Shown here piece by piece: positions 1-6,195 of a stretch of 8,818 bases of DNA. This DNA comes from Clostridiales bacterium (GTDB lineage: Bacteria > Bacillota > Clostridia > Oscillospirales > JAAYOS01): positions 1 to 8,818 of the forward strand of contig JAAYMG010000014.1 of NCBI GenBank assembly GCA_012521525.1, in the 5' to 3' direction. Both the position numbers and the translations under genes were made by a program. The notes beneath the pieces are model-generated. The model was not told where the DNA came from. It was given only the letters and a program-made list of their open reading frames with translations, and did no database searches. Within the stretch, counting starts at the first letter, position 1; every line of letters begins with the position of its first letter.

Positions 1-191
1 CCGACAAGATCCTGGAAACCGGCGACCCGTCGGACTACCTGAAGTTCCTGTCCCTGGGCGGCAGCGACTATCCGCTGGAAGAACTCAAAGTCGCGGGTAT
101 CGATCTTACAAAGCCTGAGCCCGTAGCGAATGCGCTTAAAGTGTTCGATGAAAGCTTAAGCGAGCTTGAAGCGATTTTGCTGGGAGAATGA
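1..191 (+). CDS. pepF: Oligoendopeptidase F (M3 family), C-terminal fragment
   Basis: This is the last 62 codons of a gene that begins before the window; the frame runs from base 3 to a TGA at 189-191. The tail contains YLKFLSLGGSDYPLEELK followed by AGIDLTKPEPVANALKVFDE, the typical end of M3B oligoendopeptidases, where a SxDYP segment and a 'KPEP...AL..F' helix close the catalytic bowl. Members are cytosolic zinc metallopeptidases that cut short peptides. The HExxH zinc site lies upstream and is not visible here, so activity cannot be judged. No intrinsic terminator follows directly; a structured stretch starts about 17 bases after the stop. The family call is by recognition of the C-terminal pattern. 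Confidence 0.8.
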   Translation, partial: DKILETGDPSDYLKFLSLGGSDYPLEELKVAGIDLTKPEPVANALKVFDESLSELEAILLGE

Positions 192-207
192 TTTTTGGAT
201 GATATCA

Positions 208-380
208 AGTCGGGGTTAGGGCTAAGCTCTATCCTCTAACCTCGGTCGGGTTTAGACAGACTGCAACCGGTCAAACAGCAGCCGTGTAGTGCGGCTTATT
301 TGAACCGGTGCAACGAGCAGGAGCTCATATGAAAGAGGGAAGCACGCCGCTATGGTGGATGAAACCCCGATTATCGGCGG
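208..380 (+). ncRNA. Candidate structured noncoding RNA, possibly raiA-motif class
   Basis: No reading frame is supported here, but complementary segments are dense and interlocked. Helices seen: GGTTAGGG (214-221) with TCCTCTAACC (232/234-241); GGGTTT (248-253) with AAACCC (362-367), closing a multibranch loop; CCGGTCAAA (267-275) with TTTGAACCGG (299-308, one bulged A), capped by AGCCG/CGGCT (280-284/292-296); GAGC-AGGA-GCTC (315-326); and CGCCG (345-349) with CGGCG (375-379), which crosses the 248-367 helix and so would be a pseudoknot. The motif TGCAAC occurs on both sides of the central helix (262-267 and 309-314), as in a symmetric junction. Purine-rich single-stranded stretches (AAAGAGGGAAG, GTGGATGAAA) fit the + strand. 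The layout and motifs remind me of the raiA-motif RNA of Bacillota, a sporulation-linked RNA; that name is recall, not a covariance match. It could instead be a leader of the gene at 477. No convincing promoter or intrinsic terminator was seen. Confidence 0.55.
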
Positions 381-388
381 AAAAAATC

Positions 389-446
389 CAAGTATCAAAT
401 AAGTTAGCAAATCAGGTATTTTGATTGGATTTAGAAGAGATACTTG
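389..446. repeat. 8-bp inverted repeat upstream of the oxidoreductase gene
   Basis: CAAGTATC (389-396) is the exact reverse complement of GATACTTG (439-446), with 42 bases between. The second arm ends 30 bases before the ATG at 477. It could be a pair of operator half-sites or the base of an RNA hairpin in the leader. Eight matching bases in an AT-rich leader can also arise by chance. Confidence 0.4.
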
Positions 447-476
447 ATTTGAATAATAAAGAAGAGAGGTAAAAAA

Positions 477-1592
477 ATGGGTAAATTAAGACTCGGATTT
501 GTCGGCTGCGGCAACATTGCAAACACTAAGCATTTACCGAATCTGGCCAAGTTTCCGGACAGAGCGGAAGTCGTTGCTTTCTGCGATGTGATTGAACAGA
601 AGGCGATCGACACAAAAAACAAGTTCGGAACACCTGATGCAAAGGTCTTCACGGATTACCGCGATTTGCTGAAGATGGACCTTGACGCAGTTTATGTGTG
701 CACGCCGAACCGTTCGCACAGCGAGATCACGGTTGCCGCACTGAGAGCCGGATGCCATGTAATGTGCGAAAAGCCGATGGCGATAAACTCTGAGGAAGCG
801 AAGGCAATGGTGGACGCAGCCAGGGAAACCGGGAAGCTCCTGACGATAGGCTACCAGAATCGCTTCAGGGAAGACACCCTTACGCTGAAACAGATGGCGG
901 AAGACGGTTTCCTAGGGGAAGTCTACATGGCAAAGGCGCATGCCTTGAGAAGACGCGGCATACCCACCTGGGGAGTGTTCACAAACAAGTATGAGCAGGG
1001 CGGAGGACCGCTGATAGATATCGGCACGCATGCACTTGATATAACTCTTTGGATAATGAACAACTATAAGCCTGTTTCAGTACTGGGCTCCACATATAAC
1101 GTTTTGGGTACGACTCTAAGAGGAGCCGAACAGGGAACATCCAGCCATTGGGATCCGGACACATATGAGGTTGAGGATTCGGCGTTCGGGTTCGTGAAGT
1201 TCGAAAACGGAGCGACAGTGTTCCTCGAGTCCTCATGGGCACTCAACACAGTCGAGCAGAAGCAGGCGATGACGACGGTATACGGCACGAAGGCCGGCGC
1301 TTCCATGGAGTTCCCGGTTGGCGAGGCATCCAGCACGAAGAAGAGACTCGTTGTCAACACCGTAGTAGGCGGCAAACAGGTAGTATTCGAACCGGATGTT
1401 CGTGAAACCGTTCCGGACTCACAGGACCTGATCTTCAACTATCCCGGTGCCGAAAAAGAGTGCAAAGTATGGCTCGATGCGCTTGAAGGCAAAGGCGAAG
1501 TAGTTGTAAAGCCTGAAGAGGCATTCGTAGTCACACAAATACTCGAAGCTATTTATAAGTCTGCTGAGACAGGAAAGGCCGTTTATCTGTAA
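477..1592 (+). CDS. Gfo/Idh/MocA family NAD(P)-dependent oxidoreductase
   Basis: The 371-residue product has the normal length for the family. Residues 1-125 form the Rossmann fold: LGFVGCGNIA (6-15) carries the GxGxxA dinucleotide loop, D37 ends strand beta-2, and CEKPMA (97-102) is the family's EKP signature, whose lysine (K99) helps catalysis. IGYQNRF follows at 124-130. The C-terminal alpha/beta domain has GGGPLIDIGTHALD (175-188) with D181 and H185, the usual catalytic pair. Such enzymes oxidise or reduce sugars, inositols or related polyols in the cytosol; the substrate cannot be read from sequence. There is no signal peptide. The start is well supported: AGAGAGG (463-469) lies seven bases before ATG 477. 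The gene stands alone, between a structured RNA candidate and a strong terminator 219 bases downstream. No clear -35/-10 pair was found upstream, so transcription through the RNA region is possible. Confidence 0.93.
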   Translation: MGKLRLGFVGCGNIANTKHLPNLAKFPDRAEVVAFCDVIEQKAIDTKNKFGTPDAKVFTDYRDLLKMDLDAVYVCTPNRSHSEITVAALRAGCHVMCEKPMAINSEEAKAMVDAARETGKLLTIGYQNRFREDTLTLKQMAEDGFLGEVYMAKAHALRRRGIPTWGVFTNKYEQGGGPLIDIGTHALDITLWIMNNYKPVSVLGSTYNVLGTTLRGAEQGTSSHWDPDTYEVEDSAFGFVKFENGATVFLESSWALNTVEQKQAMTTVYGTKAGASMEFPVGEASSTKKRLVVNTVVGGKQVVFEPDVRETVPDSQDLIFNYPGAEKECKVWLDALEGKGEVVVKPEEAFVVTQILEAIYKSAETGKAVYL

Positions 1593-1632
1593 GATTAGTC
1601 CCCCTGTTCCTGATCTGGATCGTAGCAGCGAG

Positions 1633-1719
1633 TGAAATCAGGATTGAAAATGTACTTTTAACGTATCATACACAAGAACGGACAAAGTTTATGGACGCGA
1701 GTCTTGATTCCTGATTTCA
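1633..1719. repeat. 11-bp inverted repeat downstream of the oxidoreductase gene
   Basis: TGAAATCAGGA (1633-1643) is the exact reverse complement of TCCTGATTTCA (1709-1719), separated by 65 bases. A third element, TCCTGAT at 1608-1614, can pair with part of the first arm, giving two mutually exclusive stems in the 3' untranslated region of the gene ending at 1592. Confidence 0.5.
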
Positions 1720-1765
1720 GCTTCATCGATATTTGATGGCATTAAAGGTTAAACCATAATTTGAT

Positions 1766-1783
1766 GGTATAAAAAGTTATACC
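1766..1783. repeat. Perfect 7-bp palindrome
   Basis: GGTATAA-AAAG-TTATACC is a perfect inverted repeat with a four-base loop. It is AT-rich and without a following T-run, so it reads more like a protein-binding palindrome or a small hairpin than a terminator. It is preceded by ACCAT...ATGGT (1754-1758/1763-1767 region) and GGTTAAACC, so several short dyads overlap here. Confidence 0.5.
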
Positions 1784-1785
1784 GT

Positions 1786-1815
1786 ATAGGTACAACTGGA
1801 ATAGGTACAACCAGA
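1786..1815. repeat. Two tandem 15-bp direct repeats
   Basis: ATAGGTACAACTGGA (1786-1800) is followed immediately by ATAGGTACAACCAGA (1801-1815), 13 of 15 identical. The end of the second copy forms the base of the terminator stem at 1811. It could be a local duplication or paired binding sites; nothing in the sequence decides this. Confidence 0.6.
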
Positions 1816-1856
1816 AAATTAGCGATACTTGAATACAGTATCGCTAATTTTTCTGG
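1811..1856. terminator. Strong bidirectional intrinsic terminator
   Basis: AAAATTAGCGATACT (1815-1829) pairs perfectly over 15 bp with AGTATCGCTAATTTT (1837-1851) around the loop TGAATAC; CCAG (1811-1814) and CTGG (1853-1856) extend the stem past one bulged T. An A-tract on the 5' side and a T-tract on the 3' side make it usable from either strand. It is the likely end of the transcript carrying the oxidoreductase gene and shields the operon at 2134 from read-through. Confidence 0.8.
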
Positions 1857-2048
1857 CTGGCATCAAAATCATGAATGCTTGATGTCTCAAGCCCGCATTC
1901 CGTGCAAGGATATGGCCTCTTTTACCGGATAGACTAAATCGGTTTTCGTTTCCCCATCATTCAAGATGCTCACATCTTTCAAACCGAGAGCTTTTGATTG
2001 CGAATAATATCTCCGGGACTGGCCTGCAGACAAGATTACACAGTCTTG

Positions 2049-2077
2049 TTGAAATTAAATACGAATTCCTGTATACT
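2049..2077 (+). promoter_or_regulatory. Sigma-A-type promoter of the ACT-ruv operon
   Basis: TTGAAA (2049-2054) and TATACT (2072-2077) are separated by 17 bases, each one base or two away from consensus. Transcription would begin near 2084, leaving a leader of about 50 bases before ATG 2134. It lies downstream of the terminator at 1811-1856, as expected for the start of a new transcription unit. Confidence 0.7.
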
Positions 2078-2133
2078 TGAAGAGTAAAATCAGTATTCAG
2101 GACCAACTGCTGACTGCCTGAGGAGGTCGTCCG

Positions 2134-2565
2134 ATGTTGATCAACCAGATCTCTGTTTTCATTGAAAATCGTCCGGGCAGACTCTACGCCATAACCAAAA
2201 CCCTGAGCGAAAACGATATCGACATCCGCGCCCTTTCGCTGGCGGACACGACCAATTTCGGTATCCTGCGCCTTATAGTAAATGACCCTGTCAAAGCGGA
2301 CAAAGTACTGAGGGAAAACGGATTCACCGTTAGTACGACCAAGGTTTTGGCCGTGCAGGTCGAAGACAAGCCGGGAGGGCTGCACAGCATTCTGGAGAAG
2401 CTCTATGAGCAGTCGATAGGGGTAGAGTATGCGTATGCGTTCATAACGCGAAAGGCTGACGGCGCATTTGTCATACTGCGCGTGGAAGACAATGAAAAGG
2501 CAGCACGATATCTGAAATCCTGCGGTGTAAAAATAATCGAGGACGACGAAATATATTCCCTGTAA
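2134..2565 (+). CDS. Tandem ACT domain protein
   Basis: The 143-residue protein is two ACT domains and nothing else. The first starts at the N-terminus (ISVFIENRPGRL, residues 6-17) and the second near residue 70 (VLAVQVEDKPGGLHSI, 71-86). The '(E)N/DxPGxL' turn that forms the amino-acid binding interface is present in both. ACT domains bind small ligands, usually amino acids, and regulate metabolic enzymes; stand-alone pairs of this size in Clostridia are often found beside phenylacetate-CoA ligase genes, but no such ligase is in this window. AGGAGG (2121-2126) sits seven bases before the ATG. It is the first gene of the probable operon, 27 bases ahead of the PLP enzyme gene, so it may sense an amino acid related to that enzyme; this is inference. 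The protein is soluble with no membrane segment. Confidence 0.88.
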   Translation: MLINQISVFIENRPGRLYAITKTLSENDIDIRALSLADTTNFGILRLIVNDPVKADKVLRENGFTVSTTKVLAVQVEDKPGGLHSILEKLYEQSIGVEYAYAFITRKADGAFVILRVEDNEKAARYLKSCGVKIIEDDEIYSL

Positions 2566-2592
2566 CCGTTCAACCGCCTTGGAGGTAATGTG

Positions 2593-3855
2593 ATGACCGA
2601 AATCAGCAAAGAAGTTCGGCTGATGGCAGATGAGGCTGAGCGCTCTCTTGCCGATATATTCAGAAAGATAGATAAAACGGCGGAACGAAACACCGAGAGA
2701 ATACTGTCGGCGTTCCGCCGTCATTCTGTGTCGGAATCCATGTTTGCCGGCACTACCGGATACGGCTACAATGACCGTGGCCGCGACACCCTTGACCTGA
2801 TTTACGCTGATGTTTTCGGATGCGAGGCAGGCCTTGTCCGCATAGGGTTTGTAAACGGAACACATGCAATAACCGCAGCCCTGTTTGCCTCTTTGAAACC
2901 TGGACAGGTGCTTTTGTCCGCGGTAGGTGCGCCTTATGACACCTTGCATGGTGTTATCGGAATAAACGGGGATCACTTCGGTTCGTTGAAAAGGTACGGG
3001 ATAGGATACAGGCAGGTCGAAACGCTGGAAGACGGCAAGCCCGACATAGACGGTATTTTGAAGGCTGCCGCATCGCCTGATGTCGGAGCTGTCCTGATAC
3101 AGCGTTCCCGCGGTTATTCAACCAGACCTTCGCTGTCGGTACGTGAAATAAAGGACATATGTAAGCAGATCCGCAAGGTCAGCAGCGCTGCTATAGTCGT
3201 GGACAACTGCTACGGCGAATTCGTGGAAGACGAAGAACCCGGCGGACCTGACGGCGGCGATTTGCTGTGCGGTTCTCTTATAAAAAATCCCGGCGGGGGA
3301 CTCGCCGTGTCGGGCGGATACGTTGTCGGCCGGGCGGATTTGGTTGAACGTGCCGCGTTCAGGCTTACCGTTCCCGGGATCGGAGGGGAGTGCGGGAGCA
3401 CGTTCGGACAAAACAGGCTTATGTACCAGGGATTGTTTATGGCACCCCATGTTGTTGCCAACAGCTTGAAAACGGCCGTGTTTTGCGCTAAAATGACAGA
3501 GATGGCGGGTTTCAGGACCTCTCCGGGATGGGACGAGGAGAGGCACGACATAATCCAGATGATAGAATTCGGGGATCCTGAGGCGGTAAAAGCCTTCTGC
3601 GAAGGCATCCAGGCAGCCTCGCCCGTCGACTCGTTCGTGAAACCTGAGCCGTGGCCGATGCCGGGATATGACTGTGATGTTATCATGGCGGCGGGTACGT
3701 TTATACAGGGCGCTTCAATAGAGCTGAGCTGCGATGCGCCGATGCGTCCGCCTTACACGGCATATCTGCAGGGCGGCCTCACATATGAATCCGGAAAGCT
3801 CGGGATCATGCTCGCTCTCAGCAGGATATCGGAGCGAAAAAACACCTGGTTTTGA
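2593..3855 (+). CDS. PLP-dependent methionine gamma-lyase / aluminium resistance family protein
   Basis: The 420-residue product matches the COG4100-type branch of the Cys/Met-metabolism PLP enzymes (YnbB-like). Visible signatures (ATG numbering) are the N-terminal GYGYNDRGRDTLD (56-68), the substrate/cofactor loop FVNGTHAI (86-93), the aspartate that holds the PLP ring nitrogen in VVDNCYGEF (D204), and the Schiff-base lysine in SLIKNPGGG (K231). The family is annotated as methionine gamma-lyase or aluminium resistance protein; its true substrate is poorly established. Start choice: GGAGG (2581-2585) lies four bases before GTG 2590 but seven before ATG 2593, so ATG is preferred; the longer form would add one residue. 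It follows the ACT gene by 27 bases and ends 16 bases before ruvC. In Bacillota I know this gene best next to hfq/miaA/lexA, so the ruv linkage is less familiar. Confidence 0.88.
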   Translation: MTEISKEVRLMADEAERSLADIFRKIDKTAERNTERILSAFRRHSVSESMFAGTTGYGYNDRGRDTLDLIYADVFGCEAGLVRIGFVNGTHAITAALFASLKPGQVLLSAVGAPYDTLHGVIGINGDHFGSLKRYGIGYRQVETLEDGKPDIDGILKAAASPDVGAVLIQRSRGYSTRPSLSVREIKDICKQIRKVSSAAIVVDNCYGEFVEDEEPGGPDGGDLLCGSLIKNPGGGLAVSGGYVVGRADLVERAAFRLTVPGIGGECGSTFGQNRLMYQGLFMAPHVVANSLKTAVFCAKMTEMAGFRTSPGWDEERHDIIQMIEFGDPEAVKAFCEGIQAASPVDSFVKPEPWPMPGYDCDVIMAAGTFIQGASIELSCDAPMRPPYTAYLQGGLTYESGKLGIMLALSRISERKNTWF

Positions 3856-3871
3856 TTATGGTACTTTGCAT

Positions 3872-4372
3872 ATGATTATTTTAGGTATAGATCCTGGAAT
3901 GGCTACCGTAGGTTACGGTATCGTAAACTACGACAGGAACGTTTTCAGAGTCATACAGTACGGGGTCATAAAGACCGAGGCGGGGCTGCCTGCAAGCACT
4001 CGCCTTCTTGAGATATCCAACGACATAGGTACACTCATTGAGACTTACAAACCTGACTGCGCGGCGGTGGAGGAGCTGTTTTTCAACAGCAACCACAAGA
4101 CCGGTATCCAGGTCGCACAAAGCAGGGGAGTTATACTTTTGGAATGCTGCAGGCGCAATGTTCCGCTGTATGAATACACGCCTTTGCAAGTCAAGCAGGC
4201 TGTTGTCGGGTACGGAAGGGCGGAGAAAAAGCAGGTCATGGAGATGACGCGCCTTATCCTGAAGCTGGACAAGATCCCAAAACCCGACGATGCGGCTGAC
4301 GCGCTGGCCATTGCGATCTGTCACGGGCATTCTTCAGGCGTCCAGGGCAAACACATCGATAACTCTACATAA
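3872..4372 (+). CDS. ruvC: Crossover junction endodeoxyribonuclease RuvC
   Basis: RuvC is the dimeric nuclease that nicks Holliday junctions symmetrically. The 166-residue length is standard. All four acidic catalytic residues are present: D7 in GIDPG (5-9), E67 in AVEELFF (65-71), and D140 and D143 in KPDDAADALAIAICH (137-151). The start is set by homology: ATG 3872 gives the expected N-terminus MIILGIDPG. The same frame stays open back to 3734, but that extension overlaps the preceding gene and is not RuvC-like. No good Shine-Dalgarno precedes the ATG, and the previous gene stops only 16 bases earlier, so translation may be coupled to it. ruvA follows after 48 bases. Confidence 0.96.
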   Translation: MIILGIDPGMATVGYGIVNYDRNVFRVIQYGVIKTEAGLPASTRLLEISNDIGTLIETYKPDCAAVEELFFNSNHKTGIQVAQSRGVILLECCRRNVPLYEYTPLQVKQAVVGYGRAEKKQVMEMTRLILKLDKIPKPDDAADALAIAICHGHSSGVQGKHIDNST

Positions 4373-4420
4373 GACGGGCAGGACAGGGGACGGACTATTA
4401 TAAACAGTTGGAGGGCCGTA

Positions 4421-5029
4421 ATGTTTTATTATATCGAAGGCGTCATCTCTCATAAGGAAAGCGGCCTTGCCGTTGTCGATGCGGGCGGCGTCGGGTACGC
4501 GTGCAATACATCGCTGAATACACTTTCTCAGCTTGAAAAGGGTGCTCGTGCGCGCCTGTATACTTATGTGCATATCCGAGAGGATGTCCTTGATATTTAT
4601 GGTTTTATGACCCGTGAAGAACTTAACTGCTTCAAAATGCTGATCTCCATATCCGGAGTCGGTCCGAAAGCTGCAGTATCGATTTTGTCGACAGTGACCC
4701 CCAGCCAGCTGGCAATGGCTGTGATAACCGACGACGAAAAGGCGCTTACAAGGGCGCAGGGGATCGGGAAAAAGATAGCGCAGCGTATCATACTTGAACT
4801 GAAGGACAAGATGAAGAAGGAGCAGCTGCAGGCTGCTTCGACCGAAGGGTTCACCGGGGTCGATGTTTCTCTGCAGTCCAATGCCTCTGAGGCCACAGCG
4901 GCTCTTGGCGTATTGGGGTACAGCCAGCAGGAAGCCGCTTATGCTCTTAAGGGAATTGATACCGAGAGTATGCCTGTTGAAGAAGTCATCAGGCTTGCTC
5001 TCAAGAATTTGGCAGGTGGCAAGTTATGA
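4421..5029 (+). CDS. ruvA: Holliday junction branch migration protein RuvA
   Basis: RuvA tetramers bind the four-way junction and load RuvB hexamers on opposite arms. The 202 residues show the usual three parts: an OB-fold domain I (1-64, starting MFYYIEGVI and containing GGVGYAC), domain II with two helix-hairpin-helix motifs (ISGVGPKAA at 76-84 and AQGIGKKIAQRI at 112-123), a variable charged linker (about 130-155), and domain III (156-202, ALGVLGYSQQEA), which contacts RuvB. GGAGGG (4410-4415) precedes ATG 4421 by five bases. Its stop overlaps the ruvB start in ATGA (5026-5029), the classic translational coupling of these partners. Confidence 0.97.
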   Translation: MFYYIEGVISHKESGLAVVDAGGVGYACNTSLNTLSQLEKGARARLYTYVHIREDVLDIYGFMTREELNCFKMLISISGVGPKAAVSILSTVTPSQLAMAVITDDEKALTRAQGIGKKIAQRIILELKDKMKKEQLQAASTEGFTGVDVSLQSNASEATAALGVLGYSQQEAAYALKGIDTESMPVEEVIRLALKNLAGGKL

Positions 5030-6081
5030 GTATAGAGTTTCAGGACGGGTTGGAGGAGCGGATCGTTGCTTCCACGCTTACCGGAGGAGATGAAAATGAG
5101 GTCTCGCTAAGACCTCATACACTTGCCGAATACATCGGCCAGTCTAAAGCCAAGGAAAACCTGACGGTGTACATCGAGGCCGCGAAGATGCGCGGAGAAT
5201 CGATGGACCACGTTCTGCTGTACGGGCCTCCCGGACTTGGCAAGACTACGCTTGCCGGAGTCATAGCAAACGAGATGGGCGCCAACATCCGCATCACATC
5301 CGGTCCGGCTATCGAGAAGGCGGGCGACCTGGCAGCCCTGTTGACAAACCTCAATCAAAACGATGTCCTGTTCATAGACGAGATACACCGGCTGAACAGG
5401 TCGGTCGAAGAGATCCTCTATCCCGCGATGGAGGACTATGCCCTTGACATCATAATCGGGAAAGGCCCCTCCGCACGTTCCATACGCCTCGACCTTCCGA
5501 AGTTCACCCTTGTAGGAGCCACAACAAGGGCCGGGCAGCTTTCAGCTCCGCTTCGGGACAGGTTCGGCGTCGTCCTGAGGCTGGAACTGTATACGCCGGA
5601 GGAATTGCTGAAGATAGTGTGCCGCAGTGCATCCATCCTGCAAATCGACATAGAAGAAGAAGGAGCATATGAAATAGCAAGGCGTTCACGAGGGACGCCC
5701 AGGATCGCCAACCGGTTGTTGAGGCGCGTTCGTGACTATGCGCAGGTCAAAGCCAACGGTGTTATAACGAAGGAAGTCGCGGACAGGGCGCTGACCATGC
5801 TGGAAGTCGACGATATCGGGCTCGACGCAACGGACAGGCGGATGCTGCGCAGCATCATAGACTTTTTTGACGGAGGACCGGTGGGGCTTGATACGCTGGC
5901 CGCAACGATCGGCGAGGAATCGATCACCCTTGAGGATGTATATGAGCCGTTTTTGCTGCAGCTGGGATTTTTGAACCGGACCCCGAGAGGACGCTGCGCC
6001 ACAAAGCTGGCATATGACCATCTGAAGATACCGTATAATGGGGCTCAGAATCCTCAGCAGCAGTCACTGTTCGAGTTATGA
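5026..6081 (+). CDS. ruvB: Holliday junction branch migration DNA helicase RuvB
   Basis: RuvB is the hexameric AAA+ motor that pumps DNA through the RuvA-bound junction. The 351 residues contain Walker A GPPGLGKTT (67-75), Walker B LFIDEIH (115-121, D118 and E119), sensor 1 GATTR (164-168), the APLRDRFG segment (174-181) that supplies the arginine finger, sensor 2 arginine in GTPRIANR (R226), and a C-terminal winged helix ending near DHLKIPY. After it comes a glutamine-rich tail, AQNPQQQSLFEL, which carries a QQSLF pentapeptide (345-349). The ATG lies in the ATGA overlap with ruvA; AGGTGG (5014-5019) inside ruvA is a plausible ribosome site six bases upstream. No terminator is visible before glmM, so some read-through is possible. 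Confidence 0.97.
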   Translation: MSIEFQDGLEERIVASTLTGGDENEVSLRPHTLAEYIGQSKAKENLTVYIEAAKMRGESMDHVLLYGPPGLGKTTLAGVIANEMGANIRITSGPAIEKAGDLAALLTNLNQNDVLFIDEIHRLNRSVEEILYPAMEDYALDIIIGKGPSARSIRLDLPKFTLVGATTRAGQLSAPLRDRFGVVLRLELYTPEELLKIVCRSASILQIDIEEEGAYEIARRSRGTPRIANRLLRRVRDYAQVKANGVITKEVADRALTMLEVDDIGLDATDRRMLRSIIDFFDGGPVGLDTLAATIGEESITLEDVYEPFLLQLGFLNRTPRGRCATKLAYDHLKIPYNGAQNPQQQSLFEL

Positions 6082-6083
6082 AT

Positions 6084-6136
6084 TTGAGTATAATATCGGA
6101 TCATCATTTTGAGTATCCTTAAGTATAAGTTATTAA
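6084..6136 (+). promoter_or_regulatory. Possible promoter(s) for glmM
   Basis: The 114-base gap before glmM has two imperfect candidates: TTGAGT (6109-6114) with TATTAA (6131-6136) at 16-base spacing, and a perfect TATAAT (6089-6094) without a good -35 box. Either would let glmM be expressed separately from ruvB. Neither is strong on its own. Confidence 0.3.
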
Positions 6137-6195
6137 GTGTGACCCTCCTTACGCATGGAACGGTAAGTAAAATCTAATCATTATCGGGAGGATTT

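Larger units (their letters stand above)
1593..2133. other. 541-bp intergenic region rich in palindromes
   Basis: No supported gene. From left to right it holds: three related elements TCCTGAT / ATCAGGA / TCCTGAT (1608-1614, 1637-1643, 1709-1715); overlapping palindromes and a tandem repeat (1748-1815); a strong stem-loop terminator (1811-1856); a bulged hairpin with arms GAATGCTTGA (1873-1882) and TCAAG/CATTC (1887-1891, 1896-1900); a 58-codon open stretch on the - strand (1887-2060) without a good start; and a sigma-A-type promoter (2049-2077) for the next gene. It separates the oxidoreductase from the ACT-ruv operon. Confidence 0.7.

Noticed and set aside
1957..2976. 339-codon ORF on the - strand
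   Set aside because: It runs antisense through the ACT gene and into the PLP enzyme gene, both of which have clear family signatures and ribosome sites. It has no recognisable domain.
3734..3871. 46-residue N-terminal extension of RuvC
   Set aside because: It lies entirely within the 3' end of the preceding gene and the short gap, has no ribosome site and no similarity to RuvC, whose N-terminus starts at MIILGIDPG.
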